Source of the DNA: Eubacterium sp.
GTDB taxonomy: Bacteria; Bacillota; Clostridia; Lachnospirales; Lachnospiraceae
Direction of reading: 5' to 3'
DNA length: 55,731 nucleotides
Assembly: GCA_022794015.1 (NCBI GenBank)
Contig: JAAWDZ010000064.1
Location: forward strand, 1 to 55,731
In this document: positions 18,632-26,931 of the stretch, one piece after another
Position numbering within the stretch: the stretch's first letter is position 1
How the letters are laid out: each line of letters begins with the position of its first letter
Notes under the pieces: generated by a model
The model's database searches: none
What the model saw: the letters and a program-made list of their open reading frames with translations, nothing else
Told to the model about the DNA's origin: nothing
Translations under genes and position numbers: made by a program

Positions 18632-21214
18632 TTAATCTGCAGAATCAAAAGGCAGATCGTATCTTTTAATCTCACTATCATAATCCTGAGCATATAAAAT
18701 ACGACATCCCGACACTGCTTCGTCCGGAAATTCTCCTGCCACAGGCTGCTCTCTTACCCAGAAAAATCGAATATCCTCTGCGGCGATTCCCCACTTGTCA
18801 TAAATTTGCTCTTCCCCAGTCGCAAGATTTCGCTTCCATATCCCGGCATTTTTTTCTTTCCCCGCCAGATAATACACATAACCGTCCTTAACTGTGCACA
18901 AATATCCGGGAATTTCCTCCACAAGCTGCGCTCCGCTGCTAAAATCCGGGGATATACGACACAGCGGTTTGGGGAGCAGCGAATCATTGGTCCAGCCCGA
19001 ATAATAAATCCAGCCGTCGTCCTCGCAGATTCCGTCAAATACGCGGTACATAATCGTATCCGCTGTTTTCCTGTCACTGCCGTCCATGGCAATACTTATA
19101 AGCGTCGCATCCTTTACTCCGACAATATCTGCTGTCTGCGCTGCTTTGTAAACGATACGCCCGCCTGCAAACAGTACCGGACATTCCCGCCAGGCTTCCT
19201 GATAGATCAAATCCTCCAGAACCTGCCGCTCTTCTCCATGATACCGCGTCAGAAGCAGCGGCTCCAATATGTCTGTAATTTCCCACAGTGCGCTTGTCCT
19301 TTCTGTATCCTCTTCCAGATAATACATCCAGCCGTTTTCATCTGAATACAGATATTCCTTTCCCACGATTCTTCCGAAATCTTTCAATCCCAGACAGGAA
19401 AAAACTTCGCTTTCCTGCTTCTCATTATCATCCAAAAACAACGGATAAATCTCGCTATTGCCCCACCTGGCGCTGGATACAACCAGAGAAAGTCCCCGCA
19501 TATCTTTCTCGTGCCAGAGAGCACCGTTTTTATCCCGCAGAGAATCTGCAGACAAATACGCCGCCTTTTTGGTATCCGTCAAAGCACAGATCGAATCTCC
19601 CTGCTCATAAAGCCCGTCATAGCGCCTCTCTTCAAAGGAATCCAGTTCGGAATACGTAAGCCGCCTGTCATCAATATTGTAGACGAACCGTTCCTTTGTA
19701 TCTGGTTCATTGTAAAGCAGAATCTGTTTCCCATCTGTTGATACCTCAATGTGTGTCGTCTGTTCTCCCTGTATATGGTTTAAATCTGCCGATTTTAAGT
19801 CCAGCAGCTGCTCTATCCCGCGGTGTTTCAGATCATAAATCAAAAGCCCCCAGTAATCATAGAGAACCGCCCTCTCTTCCGAAGCGTAAACCAGCCTGGG
19901 AAATACTGCGCCGTAAATTGCGTTGGCCGCCTCCTCTTTGGAAAGCTCTTTGAGTACAGGAACCTCCTTTTCCGACGCCCCTTCATCAGACGCTGTTTTT
20001 GTATCCGCACGCTTTTCTGCCGTGACAGTGTTTTCCTGTCCTTTAGGCGCTTTTACGCGATCCTTTGTGGAAACGCCGAATACGACAAACAGGCTGACCG
20101 AACACAACAGGCATATACCGAGGAAAATAACTAAAATACCTTTTGTTTTCCCTTCTGCGGAAAAAATATTGGCAAACCGTTCTTTTAATGTTTTCACGTC
20201 CCTGGAAAATTCACTGGTGCACAAAACAGTCATCCCCCTGCCAGAGGCGGCGCTGCTTAACAATGTTTCGCTGTACTGCTTCTTTTCCTCTCTGGAAAAA
20301 TGCCTCACGACATGACTGTCGCATAAGAGCTCCATATCCCGTATGGCCCGCCTCTCCATCCAAAGTACCAACGGATTGAACCAGTGAAGCGTCCTTGCAA
20401 ACGCTAACAAAAGCTTTATCCACAGGTCTTTTCTTCTGTAATGGATAAATTCATGTTCTAAGATAAAGGTAAGCTGCTCTTTCTTATATTCCCTGCCAGG
20501 AAGTACAATCTGCGGCTTTCGGATACCTGTAAGCGTCGGGGAGGAAACAGCGGACGATACATAAACCGAAATTTTCTCTTTTTTGCACAAAAACATTTTT
20601 GTCTTTTTGATCCTGTTCGAAAAAACAGTATAACAGCCTGCCTGCCAGATCAAAAGAATCATTACTCCCGCCGCCCATATATCGGCTGCACAGCGGAGAA
20701 TTGAAATTGTATGCCTGTTTGCTTCTTTGTCTACAAGTGCAATATTCTTTTTTTCATTTTGCGCAGTTCTATTATTTTCAGAATCACTTTTCCCCGTATT
20801 CGTTTCATTATTTTCTGTTCTTCTAAAATCAGAACTACGGTTTTCTCTTTGGTTGTTCCTGATTTCATCATGGTCATTTTCATAGCTGTCTGTTTCTTTG
20901 AGCGGGTTTGTCCGATTATTCTCCTGCAGACTGCTTTCTATTGGCAAACTGCCGTTCTCCTGCCCGCTTCCTGATGTAACTGCAGATTTTGTCTGCTGTT
21001 TTTGCATATGAATCGGAAACGGTATCACAACGGCCTGTCCGGAAAGGGAAAAATCAAACGGCAGAATGAGGCGGACGGCAAGTAGCACCCACAGACAATA
21101 CCGCCAGAATACTGTATGCCTTTTCCGAAGCATCGGAGATACCGCAAATACCAATAGAATTCCCACACTGCAAAGCGCCGATATTTTCAAAATCTCTAAA
21201 AATAAACGCTCCAT
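18632..21214 (-). CDS. BlaR1/MecR1-family M56 membrane metalloprotease with a beta-propeller-like sensor domain
   Basis: About 860 residues, start chosen at the ATG at 21214 (AAGGAGG 6-7 bases upstream). Helices at about 3-25 and 37-57 are followed by an unusual Asn/Glu/Ser-rich linker (70-165), another helix (175-195), the M56 zinc site HEFIH (254-258) with a downstream glutamate in RDMELLCDS (about 295), and a helix at about 385-405. The outside part (about 430-860) is not a penicillin-binding domain: no SxxK or KTG is seen. It is a run of short WIYYSGW-, YVYYLAGK- and WMYYLEED-type beta units like a DUF5050/propeller. It lies 16 bp after the BlaI-type repressor gene and presumably inactivates that repressor on sensing a signal. 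The ligand is unknown; beta-lactam sensing is not supported. Confidence 0.85.
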   Translation of the reverse strand: MERLFLEILKISALCSVGILLVFAVSPMLRKRHTVFWRYCLWVLLAVRLILPFDFSLSGQAVVIPFPIHMQKQQTKSAVTSGSGQENGSLPIESSLQENNRTNPLKETDSYENDHDEIRNNQRENRSSDFRRTENNETNTGKSDSENNRTAQNEKKNIALVDKEANRHTISILRCAADIWAAGVMILLIWQAGCYTVFSNRIKKTKMFLCKKEKISVYVSSAVSSPTLTGIRKPQIVLPGREYKKEQLTFILEHEFIHYRRKDLWIKLLLAFARTLHWFNPLVLWMERRAIRDMELLCDSHVVRHFSREEKKQYSETLLSSAASGRGMTVLCTSEFSRDVKTLKERFANIFSAEGKTKGILVIFLGICLLCSVSLFVVFGVSTKDRVKAPKGQENTVTAEKRADTKTASDEGASEKEVPVLKELSKEEAANAIYGAVFPRLVYASEERAVLYDYWGLLIYDLKHRGIEQLLDLKSADLNHIQGEQTTHIEVSTDGKQILLYNEPDTKERFVYNIDDRRLTYSELDSFEERRYDGLYEQGDSICALTDTKKAAYLSADSLRDKNGALWHEKDMRGLSLVVSSARWGNSEIYPLFLDDNEKQESEVFSCLGLKDFGRIVGKEYLYSDENGWMYYLEEDTERTSALWEITDILEPLLLTRYHGEERQVLEDLIYQEAWRECPVLFAGGRIVYKAAQTADIVGVKDATLISIAMDGSDRKTADTIMYRVFDGICEDDGWIYYSGWTNDSLLPKPLCRISPDFSSGAQLVEEIPGYLCTVKDGYVYYLAGKEKNAGIWKRNLATGEEQIYDKWGIAAEDIRFFWVREQPVAGEFPDEAVSGCRILYAQDYDSEIKRYDLPFDSAD

Positions 21215-21230
21215 ATACGCCTCCTTTCCA

Positions 21231-21599
21231 TTACAGGCTGTCCAGATAATCTTTAAGCTCTGCAATCTGATCTTCGGAAATATTTTCTCCATCATACAGG
21301 GCCGCCACAAATTTTTTCACAGAGCTTCCATAAAGCCTTTTTAGAATCGAACTGCTCTCCTGCTGCAGATAATCCTCTTCCTTAACCAGCGGAATATAAC
21401 GATTGCTGCGGCCTTCCTTCTCAACCCGAACAAAACCCTTTTCCTCTAACCGCGACAGGAAAGACAGCACAGTTGTTTTGGAGAGCTGCCGCTTCTTCGG
21501 CAAATGCTCTTCAATTTCTGTTCTGGTTAATGGTCTGGCTGCCTTCCAGAGAATCATCATCAGCTCCAGCTCTGAATTTGGTAATGTTCTGTATTCCAT
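21231..21599 (-). CDS. BlaI/MecI/CopY-family transcriptional repressor
   Basis: A 122-residue winged-helix repressor. The N-terminus MEYRTLPNSELELMMILWKA is typical, followed by the recognition region LSKTTVLSFLSRLEEKGFV and wing (VEKEGRSNRYIPLV). The C-terminal helices allow dimerisation and hold the site cut by the partner protease. The start is the ATG at 21599, with AAGGAG 7 bases upstream; the eight codons before it are leader. It forms a two-gene operon with the M56 protease. The promoter carries a dyad that I take to be its own operator (21622-21678). Confidence 0.92.
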   Translation of the reverse strand: MEYRTLPNSELELMMILWKAARPLTRTEIEEHLPKKRQLSKTTVLSFLSRLEEKGFVRVEKEGRSNRYIPLVKEEDYLQQESSSILKRLYGSSVKKFVAALYDGENISEDQIAELKDYLDSL

Positions 21600-21621
21600 C
21601 TTTTTCTCCTTCCAAAAATAC

Positions 21622-21678
21622 ATTCGGCATTTGCCGTATATCTGATTATATTCTACACTTGCCGAATATAAAAGTCAA
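21622..21678 (-). promoter_or_regulatory. blaI-type operon promoter with dyad operator
   Basis: On the minus strand TTGACT (21673-21678), a 17-base spacer and TAGAAT (21650-21655) form a strong sigma-A promoter. A palindrome ATTCGGCA-TT-TGCCGTAT (21622-21639) covers the predicted start of transcription and beyond. A second half-site, TTGCCGAAT (21659-21667), lies in the spacer. This arrangement fits autorepression. The sequence differs from the classical TACA/TGTA BlaI-MecI operators. Confidence 0.7.
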
Positions 21679-21769
21679 GCACTTTTTCTGAGGTTCGGTA
21701 GTGGAACCTGCGGAAACTATCATTTTCTTTGATATCTCCAAAATGTCCTTCTGTCTGTATGGATCGAAT

Positions 21770-21997
21770 CTAACGGTTTAAGATTCCTTTCTCACTCTGT
21801 ATGTTTGCATGGGATTCCTCTTTGAGTGTTTCCCATTGTTCGTTGATCTTCATGACTTTATTTTTCCCGGCGTCTTTTTCAGCATTATATTTATAAAGAC
21901 ACTTGGCTTTGTGTTCACAGCCACTGCAGTCTGCACATAAAAGGGATTTCAATGTGACCAGCCCTTCTTTTTGCAGGCGGCGCAGGAACTGGTAAAC
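21770..21997 (-). pseudogene. IS1182-like transposase remnant, late part
   Basis: An open stretch without a start codon reads VYQFLRRLQKEGLVTLKSLL, then CADCSGCEHKAKC and INEQWETLKEES, and ends SEKGILNR. The Cys-rich CxxCxxCxxKxxC segment followed by K-INxxWExLKExA-SExGI is characteristic of the zone before the last catalytic part of IS1182-family DDE transposases. It is truncated at both ends. A small N-terminal transposase-like piece in the same orientation lies at 22930-23003, on the other side of the toxin-antitoxin operon. Confidence 0.55.
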
Positions 21998-22028
21998 TCA
22001 ATTTGAAGAAACTAAAGTTCATTTTCTG

Positions 22029-22135
22029 TTGCCCTATATCAAAAAATTCGTTATAATATTTATTGTTTATCATAGTTACATTATAACATGTAACGGAGAA
22101 AGATGGTTGTCGTTAGCAATCTTTTTCTCTTTTTA
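22029..22135 (+). ncRNA. Candidate small RNA with its own promoter and terminator
   Basis: TTGCCC (22029-22034), a 17-base spacer and TATAAT (22052-22057) give a predicted start near 22064. The transcript would hold a GTTACA/TGTAAC hairpin (22075-22094) and end at an imperfect hairpin (22096-22129) followed by a T-run (22130-22134), about 70 bases in all. No open reading frame of note lies inside. It could equally be a relic of a mobile-element promoter. Confidence 0.35.
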
Positions 22136-22151
22136 TGTAAAAGTTTCAGAA

Positions 22152-22181
22152 GCAGGTGTGATTCGCATGAATCACACCTGC
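22152..22181 (-). terminator. Terminator-like hairpin of the relB-yoeB operon
   Basis: A perfect 13-bp stem, GCAGGTGTGATTC (22152-22164) with GAATCACACCTGC (22169-22181), and a 4-base loop, followed on the minus strand by TTCTGAAACTTTT. A weaker GGGACT/AGTCCC dyad (22190-22215) directly follows the toxin stop. Confidence 0.75.
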
Positions 22182-22215
22182 CTCTGTTTGGGACTACCTA
22201 TTTCCCGACAGTCCC

Positions 22216-22473
22216 TTAATCATAATGCCCCCGGCATGAAACAACATAGACAATACCGCCCTTCTCAAAATAGACAATACGGTTCGTTTCATCAATGCGC
22301 CTGCTCCAATACCCGCTAAGTTCATGCTTTAACGGCTCCGGCTTCCCTATGCCCTCAAAAGGACTACGCTTTATATCCGCAATCAGCGCATTTATGCGTT
22401 TCAGCATTTTCTTATCCTGCGTCTGCCAAAATAGATAATCTTCCCATGCCCTATCTTCCCATAACAGCCGCAT
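22216..22473 (-). CDS. yoeB: Txe/YoeB family toxin (ribosome-dependent mRNA interferase)
   Basis: An 85-residue RelE-fold toxin. YoeB binds the ribosomal A site and cuts mRNA. Family marks are WEDRAWEDYLFWQTQDKKML at the N-terminus, INALIADIKRSPFEGIGKPE in the middle, and the C-terminal RRIDETNRIVY and SCRGHYD, which carries the catalytic His-Tyr end. It is full length. The ATG shares its first base with the last base of the antitoxin stop codon (TAATG), the usual coupling for these operons. The GC-rich codon use differs from neighbouring genes, which suggests recent transfer. Confidence 0.93.
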   Translation of the reverse strand: MRLLWEDRAWEDYLFWQTQDKKMLKRINALIADIKRSPFEGIGKPEPLKHELSGYWSRRIDETNRIVYFEKGGIVYVVSCRGHYD

Positions 22474-22739
22474 TATTCCACCTCTGTCAACTCATGCTCG
22501 GCAAAGTGCGCCCGCCCCTCGGAAACGTCACGGGCTATCTGCTTCAGATACTCCATATTGGTTTCAGAATAGAACGGGTCAACGCTCACGTCAAAGGGAA
22601 TACGCCGCTCCCGGCTTACTTTCTTTGCGAAGATAGTAAATGCCGTTGTCATATTCATTCCCAACTCGGAACACGCTTCTTCCATGCTCCGCTTCAAATC
22701 TGCGTCCATACGGAAATTTACATTTACAGCCTGTGCCAC
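22473..22739 (-). CDS. RelB/DinJ family antitoxin
   Basis: An 88-residue ribbon-helix-helix antitoxin that represses its own operon and neutralises the YoeB-type toxin. The N-terminal VNVNFRMDADLKRSMEEAC and GMNMTTAFTIFAKK form the DNA-binding fold, and the acidic C-terminal tail ending HELTEVE wraps the toxin. I chose GTG at 22739 because AAAGGAG lies 8 bases upstream; a TTG two codons earlier is less likely. The next gene is the toxin with a one-base overlap. Confidence 0.88.
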   Translation of the reverse strand: MAQAVNVNFRMDADLKRSMEEACSELGMNMTTAFTIFAKKVSRERRIPFDVSVDPFYSETNMEYLKQIARDVSEGRAHFAEHELTEVE

Positions 22740-22767
22740 GGTCAACACTCCTTTCTGCTCACTCCAT

Positions 22768-22796
22768 AGTATACACCACCACGCCCCAAATTGCAA
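22768..22796 (-). promoter_or_regulatory. Promoter of the relB-yoeB operon
   Basis: Minus-strand TTGCAA (22791-22796), a 17-base spacer and TATACT (22768-22773), about 30 bases upstream of the antitoxin start. Confidence 0.65.
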
Positions 22797-22835
22797 CGGT
22801 ATTTCATTACAATATCATTACAAAAAGCCGCCATT

Positions 22836-23003
22836 TTATACTTCCTCACCGTGAGGACAAGACGGCACTCCGGCGGTCTTGCCGCCGATCAGCACCGCCG
22901 CGTCCTGCTTCGCGGCTTCACTTATCTGAACAATTAGCTGACAAGCCAGAAAAATCTAATTCCTCCATCACTTTTTTCAGGGTATAGACTGGATCGTCGT
23001 CAG
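22836..23003 (-). pseudogene. Two fused gene-end remnants (transposase N-terminal piece and a mobile-element C-terminal piece)
   Basis: At 22924-23003 the frame reads LPDDDPVYTLKKVMEELDFS and then GLSANCSDK before a stop, similar in style to the start of IS1182-like transposases. In another frame, 22836-22925 reads SEAAKQDAAVLIGGKTAGVP and ends CPHGEEV, a GC-rich tail that looks like the C-terminal end of a conjugative-element gene. Neither has a start. They mark the right edge of the inserted toxin-antitoxin segment. Confidence 0.4.
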
Positions 23004-23013
23004 GTAACCGTTA

Positions 23014-24663
23014 CTACTCATCAGCCAGACCGCTCATCAACGAAAGAGATATAAGAAACATCAACACCGACGTTGCGATAAGACAAAAACTGTCAGAAAT
23101 CCCTATTAATTTACTAAAAAATGCATAGATCAAAAATAAAATCGGGCACGAACCCAAAGTAATCCCCATATTATAAAAATAGGAACCGCAAGACCACTTT
23201 TCTTCCTTTCCTTCAAATACACCAACGATACCTCCACATACAAGCAATACAATGATTGAAAAAATAATATAATGATCCATGGATGTAACCGTTCTGCAGT
23301 ACTGTACATATAAGACGGGTAATCCAATTCCGGTTCCAATACCGCAAAGTTTTCCAACATTAGATTTTCCAAACTTCCCAATGAGCATCATCACAGATGC
23401 GCAAATTACAGTCCATATGGCTATTTTATTTGCTGTAAACGCATTCAGGAATAAAAATTTGTTGTAATCATTTGACACCAAAAGCGCAATATTTCCAGAA
23501 ACTGCATTGGCAAGAATTACACCAAACACAAACGCAAAGACCTTTCTCGCCCCGTTCAATACGCTTGTCCCTGATGATGAGTCTGCATGAGAGCTTGATG
23601 ATTCTACAGTCTTTACTTTCACAGGTTTTACATGATAATCAATACTTTTCACGTCTTCGAAGGATTGACTATAAACCGGCAGCATATCTACCGTTTGTTC
23701 ATATGCTTCTTCTGATTCGTATGAAATGTTACCGTCTTTCGAAAGAATAGGCGTATCTATTACTGATTTAACAGCTTTAGCAAGTGCTCCTGTTACTGCC
23801 ATCAGCTTCATTTCTTCTTCTGTAAAATCTTCATTTTTCAGTTTTTTCTTAAACACCCTGCCTTCTTTTTTTCGAATTAAACCTGCCATCAGACTCGAAC
23901 ATTCAGAAAACATTCCATTTAAATCAACCAGTAAATCATGAAACATATCTGACCTCTCAGAAATCGCATCACACAATAATTCCGAAACTTTCATCTGTTC
24001 CGAAGCAGCCTCTGCCTGTGCATACATTGTATTCGCTTTTTCCAGATTTTCTTCCGCTTTCATACTTGCCGAAATACCGGTAAAAAGAATAACCGGAGCT
24101 GCAATTGCAGCCAAAGGCGTCATAGCCGCCCCAAACGATAATGCAGAACCTGCAATACCTGCCGCAGCGCTGACTTCTCCTGCCATCAATAAACTTCCCG
24201 CTGTTGTCAATCCTCCTGTCACAACAGTAAGCGAACCGCTGGCAGCCAAAGCAACTAACGCTCCTGCAGCCGCCCCCGCAGCGCCGCTGGCAGCCGTAGA
24301 TGAATAGATATCTGTCATTTTTCTTAATTCAATCGCTTCCTGCTGATCAATTGTGAATTTTGATATCTCATTTATCCCCGTTGATTCTATAAATTGAATA
24401 TCCTTAACTTTCTCAAATGCATTCAGAAATTGGTTCATCGACGTATCCAGCGTATGCTTTTTGACAGTTCCCAATTTCAGAAGCTCTTTTTCCGTTTTAT
24501 TTTGTGCCTGCTCAAGCGACTCCTTTGCATTATTGTATAAGTCCTGGGCCTCCTGAGAAATCCTCTGTGCATTTTCGTTCGTTTCCTTTGCGCTTCAATG
24601 GCCTCCGGCGCCCAGTACCCCGGCCGCAACGCCTAATCCTGCCAGTAAAAATGGTATTGGCAT
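23014..24663 (-). CDS. Glycine-zipper membrane protein of unknown function, interrupted by an in-frame TGA
   Basis: From the ATG at 24663 (GGAGG 8 bases upstream) the frame reads MPIPFLLAGLGVAAGVLGAG and GH, meets TGA at 24597-24595, then continues in the same frame with SAKETNENAQRISQEAQDLY for another 527 codons. Without the first exon-like piece, translation would need a weak TTG near 24474. The rest holds a helical segment, a Gly/Ala-rich zipper block (about SGAAGAAAGALVALAASGS and on), a cytoplasmic helical stretch, and five or six hydrophobic helices at the C-terminus. The block resembles pore-forming or membrane-inserting proteins, but no function is known to me. It is probably in an operon with the next two upstream genes (WYL regulator and 24682-25713). 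The TGA may be a true nonsense mutation or a sequencing error. Confidence 0.6.
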
Positions 24664-24681
24664 AACGTTTTCCTCCTTCCT

Positions 24682-25713
24682 CTACAAAACAAATGGCACA
24701 TCATCATCCAGAAAACTTTTAAACTCTTCGACAGTTTCATACTGTACACTGCCGCCTAACTTTCTGGTAATTTCATTTGCACCTGCAATCATTCCATCCG
24801 CATCTCCTGTTTCATACGCAAAGCGCATAGATGAAATTGCCATATCAAAGCATTCTCTATATTCAGCAAAATAAGAATCCAGATATGCTTCCAGCTCTTT
24901 CCGAAATGCTTTCGCCTGCTCTGCTGCTGCATGGCACTCTTCAATAATCCTCATTCTTTCCTGATGTTCCAGTTCCCGCGTCTGCAGTGTATTGATTAAA
25001 TCATTGTACAATGTACTGGTTAACATAGAACCCACCAAAGCGCCTACAGCTCCCCCTACAATCGGAATCGGAATCAGAGCCTGTCCGACAGCCATCGAAT
25101 AGCCCATGGATGCCATATTGAGTCCTTTATCCCCAAGTTCTATCAAACATTCCTGCGTAGTAATATCTCCGTCTCCCCATCTTTTCAATGTATCTCCAGT
25201 AGTCATAACTGCGGTGATTACTTTTCCCGGCACATTGGATTTTGCCAATCCCTGAATAAATTTAGAAGAAGAACCCGACAGAGAATGAGAAATAACTGTC
25301 ATCCCGCCTCCCATTGCATACCCTGAAACTGCGGCTCTTCCGCCATCCCTTATGGTATCTGTCACTGCATCCTCTCCGCTTTTTTCTCCTTTGATAACAG
25401 AAACCAGATTCGTAATTCCCGATATGGTCAGTGATGTAATGCCTGCGTTCTTCGCGCCGGCCTTTCCGGCTTCATGCCCGGTTTTTACGACATTTTTGAC
25501 AGCTGCTTTCTTTAACTGCCTGTTAATTGACCGCTCTGCCAATTCACCATCTTCTATCGCACGCCGCTTTCCCTGTTCTGTCAGCTCAACCCCTTTGCTT
25601 TTTAGATACTCCTCATCCTCAACGTATTCTTTATTTGTACGGCTTCTCTTAGGATTATTAAATTTTCTGGAAGCAACCTGGATATTATCTTCACTGTTTG
25701 CCGCAGCAATCAC
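24682..25713 (-). CDS. Glycine-zipper protein of unknown function, partner of the neighbouring membrane protein
   Basis: A 343-residue protein. Residues about 1-75 are charged (KRSRTNKEYVEDEEYLKSKG). Then come Gly/Ala/Ser-rich hydrophobic segments (about 85-230, including GGGMTVISHSL and PIPIVGGAVGALVGSMLTS). The C-terminal helical part is rich in E and R (ELEHQERMRIIEECHAAAEQ), and the end VQYETVEEFKSFLDDDVPF is compact. I know no assigned function. The GTG at 25713 follows the WYL gene stop by 17 bases with AGGAG 14 bases upstream; an out-of-frame ATG pair lies between, so the exact start is unsure. Its tight spacing with the WYL gene and the 23014-24663 gene suggests one operon. Confidence 0.72.
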   Translation of the reverse strand: MIAAANSEDNIQVASRKFNNPKRSRTNKEYVEDEEYLKSKGVELTEQGKRRAIEDGELAERSINRQLKKAAVKNVVKTGHEAGKAGAKNAGITSLTISGITNLVSVIKGEKSGEDAVTDTIRDGGRAAVSGYAMGGGMTVISHSLSGSSSKFIQGLAKSNVPGKVITAVMTTGDTLKRWGDGDITTQECLIELGDKGLNMASMGYSMAVGQALIPIPIVGGAVGALVGSMLTSTLYNDLINTLQTRELEHQERMRIIEECHAAAEQAKAFRKELEAYLDSYFAEYRECFDMAISSMRFAYETGDADGMIAGANEITRKLGGSVQYETVEEFKSFLDDDVPFVL

Positions 25714-25730
25714 ATTGAAACATCATTCTC

Positions 25731-26675
25731 CTATTCAATCACCTCCACATAATCCCCCTGGCTTTTCAGCCACATATCGATCCCTTTTCCAAACACTTCC
25801 ACACCAACCATATAAACCCCAGATTCTTCACTTAAAATCTGCGCAGTCGGAAGCCTGTCCAAAATTGCGTCAATGTCCGTCCCTGTATACCGGAATTTCA
25901 GCCTCTGCAGCCTGCCGCCATACATAAACTGCACTCTTTTCCGAAATTCTCCTTCTTCAAACCTGCTGCTGTATGGTATATGAAACCGTTCGTCCAGAAC
26001 TTTCAGTTTTTTAATCCGATCCATTCGATAAATTGTCGGAAAAGCATCGTCGATCACTTCAAAGTTTGCCCTCACTTTCTCATCATCAATAAATGCCGTA
26101 AGATAAAAATAATACTCAGAAAACATAATCGCCACCGGCTTTACTTTCCTTCTGACAACAGCCCTGTCTTTCGTCCGCATATAGTCCATTTCGATATATC
26201 GGCAGTTTCTGACAGCCTGCCCGATTTCCCACATGGTATCCAAAAACTGCGTCCTGTGCCGCGGCTCAATATAATGAAAAGCTTCGTTTCGGATCAAATC
26301 TTTCACCAGTTTCCTGCTGACTTCCGGAACACAGCAGGAAATCAGACGATCCAATATATCCAGCATATCTTCTTTCGTAAATGCCCTGCTGTCCAGTAAA
26401 ATTTTGCACAAAGCCAAAATTTCACTGTTTGTAAGTCTGATCTTATATATTTGCTCCAGACAATACCCTTTTTTCATATGATCGTAGACAACCGCATTTA
26501 TATATCCTTTACTATCTGTATCTATTTCCAGGAAATTACGGATATCGTCAATATCTCTCTGGATACTACGCATATCGACTCCAAAACGCGCTGCTTCTTC
26601 TGCTTTTCGTATAAGACAGCCGTCCATAAGTTTCGTATAGATTGCAAGCACCCGTTCCACCTTGCTGTAAGACAT
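25731..26675 (-). CDS. WYL-domain transcriptional regulator
   Basis: A 314-residue protein. An N-terminal helix-turn-helix (RKAEEAARFGVDMRSIQRDI) is followed by a helical linker, a WYL domain (about 150-235, with the KVKPVAIMFSEYYFYLTAF strand pair) and a C-terminal WCX-like extension ending in GKGIDMWLKSQGDYVEVIE. WYL proteins sense nucleic acids or small ligands and often sit beside phage-defence or stress genes. GGGAGG lies 5 bases before the ATG. It heads the probable operon with two glycine-zipper genes and presumably regulates it; the signal is unknown. Confidence 0.9.
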   Translation of the reverse strand: MSYSKVERVLAIYTKLMDGCLIRKAEEAARFGVDMRSIQRDIDDIRNFLEIDTDSKGYINAVVYDHMKKGYCLEQIYKIRLTNSEILALCKILLDSRAFTKEDMLDILDRLISCCVPEVSRKLVKDLIRNEAFHYIEPRHRTQFLDTMWEIGQAVRNCRYIEMDYMRTKDRAVVRRKVKPVAIMFSEYYFYLTAFIDDEKVRANFEVIDDAFPTIYRMDRIKKLKVLDERFHIPYSSRFEEGEFRKRVQFMYGGRLQRLKFRYTGTDIDAILDRLPTAQILSEESGVYMVGVEVFGKGIDMWLKSQGDYVEVIE

Positions 26676-26710
26676 ATTCCCTCCCGATTTTCTGTTTGGT
26701 TTTTGTAAAT

Positions 26711-26716
26711 ATTATA
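26711..26716 (-). promoter_or_regulatory. Probable -10 box of the WYL operon
   Basis: A TATAAT on the minus strand about 35 bases upstream of the WYL start codon. No convincing -35 is seen, which would fit an activator-dependent promoter. Confidence 0.4.
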
Positions 26717-26825
26717 TCACAAAGCATGGACAGTATCTGTCTTTCCTCTGCAAGACTTTTCTTTTTTCTACAAAAAAAAATGTATTCTCTTATTATTCTC
26801 CAAATTTTTCATATACCTATTTTCA

Positions 26826-26848
26826 TTTTAACGTTTATTCCGTTAAAA
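26826..26848. promoter_or_regulatory. Inverted repeat, possible operator between the WYL and XRE genes
   Basis: TTTTAACG (26826-26833) and CGTTAAAA (26841-26848) form a perfect 8-bp dyad with a 7-base spacer. It lies in the AT-rich divergent intergenic region, 85 bases upstream of the XRE gene. This size and symmetry suit a dimeric regulator. Confidence 0.4.
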
Positions 26849-26931
26849 CGCAACGCAAAAATTCTCTGTTATGTAAAATTCTAATATATATAGACAGAAT
26901 CTGACTATTTGATCGATACGAGGTAAATACA

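Noticed and set aside
18632-21214. Beta-lactam sensor BlaR1
   Set aside because: No SxxK/SxN/KTG penicillin-binding domain is present outside the membrane.
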